Of a DNA stretch of 64,000 nt, positions 20,304-28,336 are shown one piece after another. The stretch's first letter is position 1; each line of letters opens with the position of its first letter. A program made the position numbers and the translations under genes. The stretch is from Gordonia mangrovi (GTDB lineage Bacteria; Actinomycetota; Actinomycetes; Mycobacteriales; Mycobacteriaceae): NCBI RefSeq assembly GCF_024734075.1, contig NZ_CP102850.1:248001-312000 (forward strand), read 5' to 3'. Under the pieces are notes generated by a model that did no database searches, had not been told where the DNA came from, and was given only the letters and a program-made list of their open reading frames with translations.

Positions 20304-21445
20304 CGGTGTGTGCCGGCCGGTACCCGCACGTCCGGGGCACCCGTTGCGGGGTCGGAGTCGGTGGCCACGATGCGTCCGGAGCCCAGCACCAGATCACCGC
20401 GCTGCGCGTCGGGTGCATAGAGCACCGCGGCCTGCCCGCGGGCCACGCCGGTGAGGGGCTCGGCGAGCGCGATCTCGATGGTGGGTTCGCCGTCGGCGAG
20501 CGCCGGGGTGGCGAGTGCCGGAGCCAGCCCGCCGTGTGCGCGTACCTGCACCATCACCTCGATCGGTCCGTCGGGCACCGCACCCGAGGTCCACACGGCG
20601 CGCCCTGCGGTGATGGACCAGACGTCGAGGTGGGCGGCCGATCCGACCGTCACCGTGCCCGACGCCGGATCGATGTCGGTCACATATCGAGGCCGGCCGT
20701 CGGCGGCCGGCGCGTCGATGCCGAGCCCCTTGCGTTGCCCGATGGTGAAACCGTGCACACCCTCGTGTTCGGCGAGGCGGTCCCCGCTGTCGGCGTCGAC
20801 GACCGCGCCGGGCCTGATGCCGATGCGCGCGCCGAGGAAGGCGCGGGTGTCACCGGTGGGGATGAAGCAGATGTCGTGGGAGTCCGGCTTCTCCGCGACC
20901 GCCAGGCCGCGGCGGGCGGCCTCGTCGCGGATCTCGCTCTTGGGGGTGTCGCCCACCGGGAACATCGCCCGACTCAACTGGTCGGCGGTCAGCACGGCGA
21001 GTACGTAGGACTGGTCCTTGTCCTCGTCGACGGCTCGGCGGAGCTCACCGTCGGCCAGACGTGCGTAGTGTCCGGTCGCCAGCGCGTCGAAGCCCAGGGC
21101 CACCGCCTTCTGGGCGAGCGCGGCGAATTTGATCTTCTCGTTGCACGTCAAACAGGGATTGGGGGTCTGACCGGCGGCGTAGGCGTCGACGAACTCGTCG
21201 ATCACATCGTCTTTGAATCGGTCGGCGAAATCCCATACATAGAACGGGATGCCGAGGACATCGGCGACGCGCCGCGCATCGGACGCGTCCTCCCGCGAGC
21301 AGCATCCGCGCGACCCGGTGCGCAGCGCACCCGGCGCGGTCGACAGTGCCAGGTGTACGCCGACGACCTCATGACCGGCGTCGACGGCGCGGGCGGCGGC
21401 GACCGAGGAGTCGACGCCGCCACTCATCGCAGCGAGTACCCGCAT
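20300..21445 (-). CDS. mnmA: tRNA-specific 2-thiouridylase
   Basis: Adds sulfur to the wobble uridine U34 of tRNA(Lys, Glu, Gln), using persulfide sulfur and ATP. 381 residues. N-terminal PP-loop [12 protein letters not shown], catalytic first cysteine in [12 protein letters not shown] (about 102-105) and second in [11 protein letters not shown] (about 200). The ATG overlaps the stop of the upstream cysteine desulfurase by one base (TGATG), fitting direct sulfur supply from it. Confidence 0.96.
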   Translation of the reverse strand: MRVLAAMSGGVDSSVAAARAVDAGHEVVGVHLALSTAPGALRTGSRGCCSREDASDARRVADVLGIPFYVWDFADRFKDDVIDEFVDAYAAGQTPNPCLTCNEKIKFAALAQKAVALGFDALATGHYARLADGELRRAVDEDKDQSYVLAVLTADQLSRAMFPVGDTPKSEIRDEAARRGLAVAEKPDSHDICFIPTGDTRAFLGARIGIRPGAVVDADSGDRLAEHEGVHGFTIGQRKGLGIDAPAADGRPRYVTDIDPASGTVTVGSAAHLDVWSITAGRAVWTSGAVPDGPIEVMVQVRAHGGLAPALATPALADGEPTIEIALAEPLTGVARGQAAVLYAPDAQRGDLVLGSGRIVATDSDPATGAPDVRVPAGTHR

Positions 21446-22653
21446 CAGCTGACCTTCCCACTCGGTGACGAGACCAGGCCGGCCGCGCGGGCGCGGTCGA
21501 CGACCTGGCCGATGACCTCACCGACCGCATCGACGTCGGCAGTCGTGGACGTCGGGGCCAGCGAGAAACGCAATGAGCCGCGTGCCGTCGGGACGTCGAG
21601 GCCCATCGCCAACAGCACGTGGCTGGCCTGCGCCACGCCCGCGGTGCAGGCGGACCCGGTGGAGCATTCGATGCCGTTGGCGTCGAGCAGCATCAGCAGC
21701 GAGTCTCCTTCGCATCCGGCGAAGGAGACGTGCACGTTGCCGGGCAGTCGGTGACGGTCGCGTGGGCCGTTGGCCGACGTGCCGGGCAGTGCGAGGAGCG
21801 TGGCGAACAGTTGGTCGCGCAGCGCGGTCACGGACTCGATGTTGGCCTCGAGGTGGTCGGTCGACCAGCGCAGCGCCGCGGCCATGCCGGCTGCTCCGGC
21901 CACATCCTGCGTGCCGGAGCGCACGTCACGTTCGTGACCACCGCCGTGCAGCAGGGGTGCACAGTCGACGTCGCGGCGCAGCAGCAAGGCGCCCACTCCC
22001 TGGGGGCCGCCGAACTTGTGTGCCGCCAGACTCATCGCGGCCAGCCCTGCGGCACCGAAGTCGACCGGGATGTGCCCGACCGCCTGGATCGCGTCGGAGT
22101 GGACGGGCACCCCGAACTCGGCGCCGATGGCGGCGAGCTCGTGGATCGGCTGGATGGTGCCGACCTCGTTGTTGGCCCACATCACCGAGATCACCGCGGT
22201 CTGCTCGGCGTGCTCGGCCAGCTCGGCCTGCAACCACGACGGCGACACGAACCCGTCGGCGTCCACCGGGGCGATCACCACCTCGGCGTCCTCGGCATCC
22301 GACAACCAGGCCGCCGGGTCCAGGATGGCGTGGTGTTCGATCGCCGACACGATGACCCGGCGACGGCGGGCGTCGGCACGCCGCCGTGCTCGGTAGATGC
22401 CCTTGAGGGCGAGGTTGTCGGCCTCGGTGCCACCGCCGGTGAAGATGACCTCCGAGGGCCGTGCACCCACCGACGCCGCCACCGATTCGCGCGCCTCCTC
22501 GAGGCGGCGACGCGACCACCGGCCCGACCCGTGCAGTGACGAGGCGTTGCCGGGCTGCGCGAAGACAGCGGTCATCGCCTCGATGGCGTCCGGCAGCATG
22601 CCGGTCGACGCAGCGTGATCGAGGTAGATCGGGGCTCGGGAGGGCGTGGACAT
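21445..22653 (-). CDS. iscS: Cysteine desulfurase
   Basis: PLP enzyme that takes sulfur from cysteine for tRNA thiolation and iron-sulfur clusters. 402 residues. Visible sites: [10 protein letters not shown] at the start, [14 protein letters not shown], His in [12 protein letters not shown] lysine in [12 protein letters not shown] (about 207) and the sulfur-carrying cysteine in [10 protein letters not shown] (about 334). First gene of an operon with mnmA and the MetE-like gene; position matches Rv3025c. The 5' flanking region holds three 22-bp tandem repeats. Confidence 0.95.
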   Translation of the reverse strand: MSTPSRAPIYLDHAASTGMLPDAIEAMTAVFAQPGNASSLHGSGRWSRRRLEEARESVAASVGARPSEVIFTGGGTEADNLALKGIYRARRRADARRRRVIVSAIEHHAILDPAAWLSDAEDAEVVIAPVDADGFVSPSWLQAELAEHAEQTAVISVMWANNEVGTIQPIHELAAIGAEFGVPVHSDAIQAVGHIPVDFGAAGLAAMSLAAHKFGGPQGVGALLLRRDVDCAPLLHGGGHERDVRSGTQDVAGAAGMAAALRWSTDHLEANIESVTALRDQLFATLLALPGTSANGPRDRHRLPGNVHVSFAGCEGDSLLMLLDANGIECSTGSACTAGVAQASHVLLAMGLDVPTARGSLRFSLAPTSTTADVDAVGEVIGQVVDRARAAGLVSSPSGKVS

Positions 22654-22711
22654 GTCTCAGCAAGCTTAAACGCGCAGCGACGGCCCACCAATTCCCGCGC
22701 GAGCCGACAGT

Positions 22712-22777
22712 GACAAGATCAACAGCAGTCGGGGACAAGACCAACAGGCGTCGGGGACATGACCAACACGAGTCGGG
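22712..22777. repeat. Three head-to-tail 22-bp repeats
   Basis: Units 22712-22733, 22734-22755 and 22756-22777 share GACAAGACCAACAG-type cores ending in GTCGGG. Substitutions are scattered and there are no spacers. The array lies between the iscS start and the end of the alcohol dehydrogenase gene, within a 154-base gap that holds no gene. Its role is unknown. Confidence 0.85.
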
Positions 22778-22807
22778 CCGTTCGTCGACCCGGCGGCGAC
22801 CGCCGGA

Positions 22808-23911
22808 TCATCGGTCGGCGGTGTCCCCCGAATCGAACAGCAGCACCGGCTTGATGGTCGTGCCCGCGAGCGAATCGGCCGCGGCCCGCTCGATGTCGGC
22901 GAACGGATAGGTCGTGATGAGATCGTCGAGCGGCAGCTCACCGGTGAGATAGAGCGCGGCGAGTTCCGGAATGATGTCGGCTGCGACCACGTCGCCCTCG
23001 ATGACGCCGCGGATCGACAGTCCTTTGTAGAGGACGCGCATGACGTCGAACTCGAGGGTGCGACCGATGCCGACCAGCGCGATGTCACCGCGGGGTTCGG
23101 CCGCAGCGACCGCGGCGGTGAAGACGTCCTGACGCGCGGTGGTGTCGATGCCGTGGTCGGTCCCGCGGCGGTGAATCGAGCGGACCTCGCGGGCCACGTC
23201 GTCGACCGTCGTCGGATCCACGGTCCCGATCGCGCCGAACTTCACCGCCAGCTCACGCCGCGCGGCGATCGGATCGACCGCCACCACGTCGGCGCCCGCG
23301 CGCACGGCGGCGAGCACCGCACACAGACCGACGCTGCCCGCGCCGTAGATCGTCACGGTGGAGCCGGGTGCCGGACGGACCACCTGCGTGACGGTGCCGT
23401 AACCGGTCTGCACGCCACATCCCAACGGCGCCGCCACCCTGGCCGGGACCTCATCAGGGACCGGTATCGCGTTGTCGACGTGGGCGATCGCGTAGGTCGC
23501 GAAGCTCGATTGGCCGAAGAAGCCACCGAACACGGGCTCGCCGGCGCGGCGCAGCGTCGGGGTGCCGTCGGGGCGGCCGGCCATGTTCAGCCCGGCCGTG
23601 CAGTAGGCGGGGTGGGCGTCCGTGCACTGCGCGCAGTGACCGCAGCTGCGGAAGGTCAGACTCACCGTCTGTCCCGGCTCGAGCCCCTCGACGTCGGGCC
23701 CCACCGCGGCCACCACACCGGCGCCCTCGTGCCCGAAGACCTGCGGCAACCGCCGGGGCGACCAGGTGGCCTTCATCCCGAGATCGGTGTGACAGATACC
23801 GACCGCCCGCATCCGCACCAGCACTTCGCCGGCACGGGGCCCGTCGATCTCGATCGGCGTCACCTCGAACGGGCCGCCCGGGGTGGAGACGACCGCGGCG
23901 TCGATCTGCAC
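22808..23911 (-). CDS. Zinc-dependent alcohol dehydrogenase, class III/benzyl-alcohol type
   Basis: 367 residues, NAD(P)-dependent. The catalytic zinc ligands are present: Cys in GICHTDLG (about 39), His in FGHEGAGVV and Cys in LGCGVQTG (about 166). The structural zinc cysteines are in SCGHCAQCTDAHPAYC. The nucleotide-binding GAGSVGLCAV is clear. The order resembles aryl-alcohol or S-(hydroxymethyl)-mycothiol-type dehydrogenases; the physiological alcohol is unknown. GTG start, seven bases after the stop of the DUF4334 gene, so the two form an operon. Confidence 0.9.
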   Translation of the reverse strand: MQIDAAVVSTPGGPFEVTPIEIDGPRAGEVLVRMRAVGICHTDLGMKATWSPRRLPQVFGHEGAGVVAAVGPDVEGLEPGQTVSLTFRSCGHCAQCTDAHPAYCTAGLNMAGRPDGTPTLRRAGEPVFGGFFGQSSFATYAIAHVDNAIPVPDEVPARVAAPLGCGVQTGYGTVTQVVRPAPGSTVTIYGAGSVGLCAVLAAVRAGADVVAVDPIAARRELAVKFGAIGTVDPTTVDDVAREVRSIHRRGTDHGIDTTARQDVFTAAVAAAEPRGDIALVGIGRTLEFDVMRVLYKGLSIRGVIEGDVVAADIIPELAALYLTGELPLDDLITTYPFADIERAAADSLAGTTIKPVLLFDSGDTADR

Positions 23912-23918
23912 TGCGCGC

Positions 23919-24404
23919 TCAGACCCGTTCGAGATGGAAGTAGAGGTGCCGACCGTCGACGACCCCGCCCTTACCGTTCATGATGCCCATCACCGTGTTC
24001 GCGTCGACACGTTTGAAGTGGTCGATGACCGGCTGACCGTCGTAGACCATCGACGCGGTCACCTCGCCACGGAACTCGATGGCCCAGAGGCTCGCTTCGC
24101 CTTTTCCGAGCTTCTTGTCGGAGAACAGCTTTCCGTCCTCGCCACGGCACACCAACGGCTGCACATCGCTGCGGGAGACGAAGGTCTTGCCGTACCACCC
24201 GGACTTCTCCAGCATGCCGTTGATCGGGTGCCCGGTGGTGAACTCACCGCCCTTCCACGCACCGAACATCTCTTCGGGCCGCAAGGTCTCCAGCGCCGCC
24301 CAGACGGCGTCTAGTTCGGCGTCGTCGACGAGGCCGGTGGCGGCGACGAGATCGGCGAAGCGCTTCTGCGCCTCGGCGCGGGACAGGGCCGGTGCGGACG
24401 TCAT
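23919..24404 (-). CDS. GXWXG/DUF4334 protein
   Basis: 161 residues. The N-terminal GXWXG domain shows EEMFGAWKGGEFTTGHP (about 48-64) with the defining Gly-x-Trp-x-Gly. The DUF4334 part follows (WYGKTFVSRSDVQPLVC, then VTASMVYDGQPVIDHFKRVD and VMGIMNGKG). The family has no known reaction; it is often found next to dehydrogenases, as here, suggesting a shared substrate. ATG start with AGGAGG-like sequence (GGAGGACTCCG) just upstream. The promoter region carries an AT-rich palindrome. Confidence 0.87.
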   Translation of the reverse strand: MTSAPALSRAEAQKRFADLVAATGLVDDAELDAVWAALETLRPEEMFGAWKGGEFTTGHPINGMLEKSGWYGKTFVSRSDVQPLVCRGEDGKLFSDKKLGKGEASLWAIEFRGEVTASMVYDGQPVIDHFKRVDANTVMGIMNGKGGVVDGRHLYFHLERV

Positions 24405-24467
24405 CCTCGGAGTCCTCCTGATGTCGGATCACCACGCCGACGGGTCGTCGTGCGCTCGGGATACAAC

Positions 24468-24482
24468 ATATATGAGATATAT
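24468..24482. promoter_or_regulatory. AT-rich 15-bp inverted repeat upstream of the DUF4334-adh operon
   Basis: ATATAT-GAG-ATATAT, a perfect 6+6 inverted repeat in DNA that is otherwise about two-thirds GC. It lies 64 bases upstream of the operon ATG and inside the only gap on that side. It could be the -10 region, an operator, or both. Confidence 0.55.
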
Positions 24483-24495
24483 CAAGGATTTCATC

Positions 24496-25377
24496 TCAAC
24501 CTGCAGCCCCGGAGACCAGTCGCTCGCAGCGCAGGGCCAGCGCACGACGGTCGGTATCGGGTAGTTGCGCCTCGTGGACGGTGGCACGCACGACGAGACC
24601 GCGCGCGGCCAGGACCCGGCGCAGGGTGTCCAGCGGCGAGTCGTCACCGATCAGACTGGCTGCCGCGGTGACCGAACCGTCATGGGCGGTGAAGCCCAGG
24701 TGAACCGGGATGATGGGCACGCCCGCGTCGATGGCGGCCTGGAAGAAGGCGGGCCGGAATCGCCCGGCCTCGCGGCCACACCAGGTGGTCCCCTCCGGGA
24801 ACACCGCGACCGAACTGTCGTGGTGGAGTCGCTCCACCGCCTCGGCGACCGTGGCCGGCAGGTGCCGCAAGGACGCGCGGTCGATGGTGATGACGCCCAA
24901 TCGCCGGGCCAGGCCCGAGATCACCGGCATCGCGGCCACATCGGACTTGGCGACGAAGTGCGCCGGGCTGATCACCGCGAGCGCGAAGATGTCCAGGAAC
25001 GATGTGTGGTTGGCGACGATGAGCCCACGCGTTCCGCCGACGAACGGACGCCGGTCGTCGACGTGCACCGAGACGCCGATCGACCACAGCAATGCGCGGG
25101 CGGCCCGCACGAGATAGCGGCGGCGGATGAGTCGTGGGCACACCGCCGCCAGCGGCCCGGTCACGGCGAGCAGGGCGGCGATGGCGACCAGGCCCATCAG
25201 GCGGGCCGCGACGAGCAGGTGCCCGGCGGCCGCGGCCGGATCGAGTCTGCGGCACGTATCCCCACAGGCGCTGTAGGGGTACCACGCGTGCGGCGACCCG
25301 ACGACCGTGAGCGGCGACGCACCGAGCACCGGCAATGCCACGACCGGGTCGGTGGGCGGACTCGAGGTGATGGTCAT
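24496..25377 (-). CDS. 1-acylglycerol-3-phosphate acyltransferase (PlsC) family protein
   Basis: 293 residues. A membrane segment (LVAIAALLAVTGPLAAVCP, about 66-84) precedes the acyltransferase domain with the NHTSFLD (His-x4-Asp) motif and FPEGTTW motif III, ending VPIIPVHLGF. These transfer an acyl chain from acyl-CoA to a lysolipid such as lysophosphatidic acid. The position between iscS and etfA matches Rv3026c. ATG at 25375-25377 is chosen because upstream in-frame sequence is low complexity; the ribosome-binding site is weak. Confidence 0.88.
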   Translation of the reverse strand: MTITSSPPTDPVVALPVLGASPLTVVGSPHAWYPYSACGDTCRRLDPAAAAGHLLVAARLMGLVAIAALLAVTGPLAAVCPRLIRRRYLVRAARALLWSIGVSVHVDDRRPFVGGTRGLIVANHTSFLDIFALAVISPAHFVAKSDVAAMPVISGLARRLGVITIDRASLRHLPATVAEAVERLHHDSSVAVFPEGTTWCGREAGRFRPAFFQAAIDAGVPIIPVHLGFTAHDGSVTAAASLIGDDSPLDTLRRVLAARGLVVRATVHEAQLPDTDRRALALRCERLVSGAAG

Positions 25378-25476
25378 GCCCTGATGACACCGACTTCGAA
25401 CGACCTGACCACCACATCGACGTTGCGTGTCGGTGCGCGGGTGGTGAACACCCGGCATCCCGCCAGACACCACGAC

Positions 25477-25514
25477 GGCCCCCGACCGTCTCGATGCCGA
25501 GACGGTCGGGGGCC
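25477..25514 (-). terminator. Hairpin downstream of etfA
   Basis: Perfect 17-base inverted repeat with a four-base loop (arms 25477-25493 and 25498-25514), 35 bases after the etfA stop. There is no clear T-run, so it may terminate or stabilise the mRNA end. Confidence 0.7.
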
Positions 25515-25549
25515 GCGAGGCTCGGGCTCGGCAGCGCGAGCCGCTCAAC

Positions 25550-26506
25550 TCACTTGCGCTTCTTGACCTCTTCGGTCAGCTGCGGCGCGACGTTGAACAG
25601 GTCGCCGACGACGCCGTAGTCCGCGATCTCGAAGATCGGGGCCTCTTCGTCCTTGTTGACCGCGACGATGGTCTTCGAGGTCTGCATGCCGGCGCGGTGC
25701 TGGATGGCACCGGAGATGCCGAGCGCCACGTAGAGCTGCGGCGACACGGTCTTGCCGGTCTGACCGACCTGGAACTGACCCGGGTAGTACCCGGAGTCGA
25801 CTGCGGCACGCGAGGCGCCGACAGCGGCACCGAGCGAGTCGGCGAGTTCCTCGACCACCGAGAACTTGTCGGCACTGCCGACGCCGCGACCACCGGAGAC
25901 CACGATCGAGGCCTCGGTGAGTTCCGGGCGGTCGCCGCCGACGTTGGGCTCGACCTTGGTGATCTTCACGACGCCGTCTTCCTGCGCCGGGACCTCGACG
26001 TCGACGCGCTCGCCGGCGCCCGCCTGCGGAGCCGCCTCGACTCCACCCGGCCGGACCGAGAACACCGGGACATCGCCCTTGGCCTGGGCATCGACGGTGA
26101 ACGCACCACCGAAGATCGAGTGGATGCCCACGCCACCCTCCTTGACGTCGACGACGTCGGCGAGCACACCCGAGCCCAGTCGCACGGCGAGACGTCCGGC
26201 GATCTCCTTGCCGTCCGGGGTCGCGGCGACCAGGATGCCGGCCGGCGACGCCTGCTCGGCGACCGACGCGAGCACGTCGACCTGCGGGGTGACCAGGTAG
26301 GCCGCCGCATCGTCGGATTCTGCGACGTAGATCTTCTCCGCGCCGGCCTCCTTGAGACCGTCGACGATGCCGTCGGCCGAGCCCGGCTTGCCGACCACGA
26401 CGGCCGACGGGGTGCCGAGCGCGCGGGCGGCGGTGATGAGTTCGCTGGTGACCTTCTTCAGGGCGCCTTCGGCGTCCTGCTCCACGAGCACAAGTACTTC
26501 AGCCAT
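25550..26506 (-). CDS. etfA: Electron transfer flavoprotein, alpha subunit
   Basis: FAD-binding subunit (318 residues) that passes electrons from acyl-CoA dehydrogenases to the quinone pool. The C-terminal FAD domain shows [28 protein letters not shown] and [14 protein letters not shown], then [13 protein letters not shown]. The N-terminal adenine-nucleotide-like domain begins [12 protein letters not shown] with AGGAG 11 bases upstream. Downstream of etfB with a 62-base gap; followed by a strong hairpin. Confidence 0.97.
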   Translation of the reverse strand: MAEVLVLVEQDAEGALKKVTSELITAARALGTPSAVVVGKPGSADGIVDGLKEAGAEKIYVAESDDAAAYLVTPQVDVLASVAEQASPAGILVAATPDGKEIAGRLAVRLGSGVLADVVDVKEGGVGIHSIFGGAFTVDAQAKGDVPVFSVRPGGVEAAPQAGAGERVDVEVPAQEDGVVKITKVEPNVGGDRPELTEASIVVSGGRGVGSADKFSVVEELADSLGAAVGASRAAVDSGYYPGQFQVGQTGKTVSPQLYVALGISGAIQHRAGMQTSKTIVAVNKDEEAPIFEIADYGVVGDLFNVAPQLTEEVKKRK

Positions 26507-26568
26507 GTTGTTCTTCTATCTCCTGAATGTCTGTTCTTCGCCAGTTGTCGTCTAGTACCGGTCGAGAA

Positions 26569-27354
26569 CTAGATGATCTTCTGCGAGACCAGGTACTCGG
26601 CGACCTTGGTGCCGCCGTCGCCCTCGTCGCTCACGCGCTCACCGGCGGTCTTCGGCGGCTTCGGTGCCGATGCGGTCACCGCGCTGCCGGCGTTCGCCAG
26701 GCCCACATCGCTCGCCTCGACGTCGATCTCGGCCAGGGTGACGACCTGAACTTCCTTCTTCTTGGCGGCCATGATGCCCTTGAAGGACGGGAAGCGCGGT
26801 TCGTTGATCTTCTCGTTGACGCTCACGATGGCCGGCAGCTGCGCCTCGATGTGGAAGATGCCGTCGTCGGTCTCCCGCTCGCCGCTGAGCGTCTCACCCT
26901 CGAGCGTCAGCTTGCGCAGGTGCGTGAGGTGCGGAAGCTCCAGGTACTCGGCGATCATCGCCGGGATCGCGCCGACGCGGCCGTCGGTGGCCTCGTTGCC
27001 GGCGATGACCAGCTCGACACCCTCGACCGTGCCGAGCGCACGCGCGAGCACATAGGCGGTCTGAACGGCGTCGGAGCCGTGCATCTGGTCGTCCTTGATG
27101 TGAATGGCCTTGTCGGCACCCATCGACAGCGCCTTGCGGATGGCCTCGGTGGCACGCTCGGGTCCGGCGGTCAGCACGGTGACCTCGCCGCCCTCGGCCT
27201 CTTTGATCTTCAGGGCCTCCTCCACCGCGCGCTCGTTGATCTCGTCGAGAACGGCGTCAGCGGCTTCACGGTCCAGCGTGTAGTCACCCTCGGTCAGCTT
27301 GCGCTCGGACCATGTATCAGGAACCTGCTTGATCAGAACGACAATGTTTGTCAT
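26569..27354 (-). CDS. etfB: Electron transfer flavoprotein, beta subunit
   Basis: 261-residue partner of EtfA. Typical EtfB features: NIVVLIKQVPDTWSERKL at the start, the AMP-site region VLTAGPERATEAIRKALSMGADKAIHI and AGNEATDGRVGAIPAMIAEYLELP. First gene of the etfBA operon; AGGAGG lies about 12 bases before the ATG. Promoter region contains a perfect 7+7 palindrome. Confidence 0.97.
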   Translation of the reverse strand: MTNIVVLIKQVPDTWSERKLTEGDYTLDREAADAVLDEINERAVEEALKIKEAEGGEVTVLTAGPERATEAIRKALSMGADKAIHIKDDQMHGSDAVQTAYVLARALGTVEGVELVIAGNEATDGRVGAIPAMIAEYLELPHLTHLRKLTLEGETLSGERETDDGIFHIEAQLPAIVSVNEKINEPRFPSFKGIMAAKKKEVQVVTLAEIDVEASDVGLANAGSAVTASAPKPPKTAGERVSDEGDGGTKVAEYLVSQKII

Positions 27355-27389
27355 GGGTCTGCGTCGACCTCCTGCGTCGGTTTCAACAT

Positions 27390-27405
27390 CTTACTGCCCA
27401 GTAAG
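27390..27405. promoter_or_regulatory. 16-bp palindromic operator candidate in the etfBA promoter
   Basis: CTTACTG-CC-CAGTAAG, a perfect 7+7 inverted repeat with a two-base spacer, centred about 43 bases upstream of the etfB ATG. This architecture is typical of TetR-family repressor sites. It lies just downstream of the predicted -10 element, so a bound repressor would block the polymerase. Confidence 0.6.
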
Positions 27406-27423
27406 TTGCTATCGGTCTCCCCT

Positions 27424-27429
27424 ACTTTA
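27424..27429 (-). promoter_or_regulatory. Predicted -10 element of etfBA
   Basis: Minus-strand TAAAGT, followed by a start region near 27417 and then the palindrome at 27390-27405. Confidence 0.45.
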
Positions 27430-27539
27430 GCGTCTGCTCGGTATGCACAAAACATCGACTACCTCACATAACGGGCGCGGCGGCCGACGGTGGCGGTCGA
27501 CGCTGCGAGCACGTGGCAAGAGGCGCCGATCAGACCCAC

Positions 27540-27545
27540 TACTGT
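27540..27545 (+). promoter_or_regulatory. -10 element, leaderless start of the MGLP-type methyltransferase gene
   Basis: TACTGT ends seven bases before the ATG at 27553. Confidence 0.55.
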
Positions 27546-27552
27546 CGTGGGG

Positions 27553-28320
27553 ATGAGCGAGTCACACGACACCCTCGCGCTGACCGGCGAGCGGACCGTC
27601 CCCGGGATCGCCGAGGAGAACTATTGGTTCCGTCGGCACGAGGTCGCCTACGCCCATGTCCTCGATCGCTGCGGTGGCCGAGATGTGCTCGAGGCGGGCT
27701 CCGGCGAAGGCTACGGCGCGGCGATGCTCGCGTCGGTGGCGCGGTCGGTGGTCTGTGTGGACTACGACGAGGCCGCGGTGACCCACACGCGACGCCGCTA
27801 CCCGGGCCTGACCGTGCACCAGGGCAACCTGGTCGACCTACCGCTGCCCGACGATTCGGTCGACGTGGTGGTCAATTTTCAGGTGATCGAACACCTGTGG
27901 GATCAGGCCACATTCGTCGCCGAGTGCCGACGGGTCCTGCGGCCGGGTGGGCGACTGCTGATCTCCACCCCGAACCGCATCACCTTCTCCCCCGGCCGCG
28001 ACACCCCGCTCAATCCGTTCCACACCCGCGAACTCGATGCGGCCGAGCTGCGCACGCTGCTGATCGACGGCGGATTCACCGTGGAGTCGATGCTCAGCGT
28101 CCACCACGGCGCCGGGCTGAGCGCACTCGACGCGAAATGGGGTGGCTCGGTGATCGACGCCCAGATCGACCGGGCGCTCGCCGGGCAGGAATGGCCGGCC
28201 GCGCTGGCCGCCGATGTGGCCGCAATCCGCATGACCGACTTCGAGATCCGCGACGCCACCACACCCGGGGTGGACATCGACGCCGGCCTCGACCTGCTCG
28301 CCGTCGCCGTGTGCCCGTGA
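27553..28320 (+). CDS. SAM-dependent methyltransferase, Rv3030-like
   Basis: 255 residues, class I fold. SAM site VLEAGSGEGYGAAMLA (motif I), acidic loop VCVDYDEAAVTHTR, and RVLRPGGRLLISTPN. By sequence type and order with the next GH57 and GT4 genes it matches Rv3030, proposed to methylate glucose units of methylglucose lipopolysaccharide in mycobacteria. It begins the block, 198 bases from the divergent etfB, and reads ATG predicted to be leaderless. Confidence 0.88.
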   Translation: MSESHDTLALTGERTVPGIAEENYWFRRHEVAYAHVLDRCGGRDVLEAGSGEGYGAAMLASVARSVVCVDYDEAAVTHTRRRYPGLTVHQGNLVDLPLPDDSVDVVVNFQVIEHLWDQATFVAECRRVLRPGGRLLISTPNRITFSPGRDTPLNPFHTRELDAAELRTLLIDGGFTVESMLSVHHGAGLSALDAKWGGSVIDAQIDRALAGQEWPAALAADVAAIRMTDFEIRDATTPGVDIDAGLDLLAVAVCP

Positions 28321-28336
28321 TCTGCGGACCGACGAC

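Noticed and set aside
22712-22777. Short CRISPR-like array
   Set aside because: The units are directly adjacent with no spacers and only three copies; no cas gene is near.
27540-27552. Inverted repeat CCCAC...GTGGG around the methyltransferase -10 element as an operator
   Set aside because: Only five bases pair and the sequence is fully explained by the -10 hexamer and the short spacer to the ATG.
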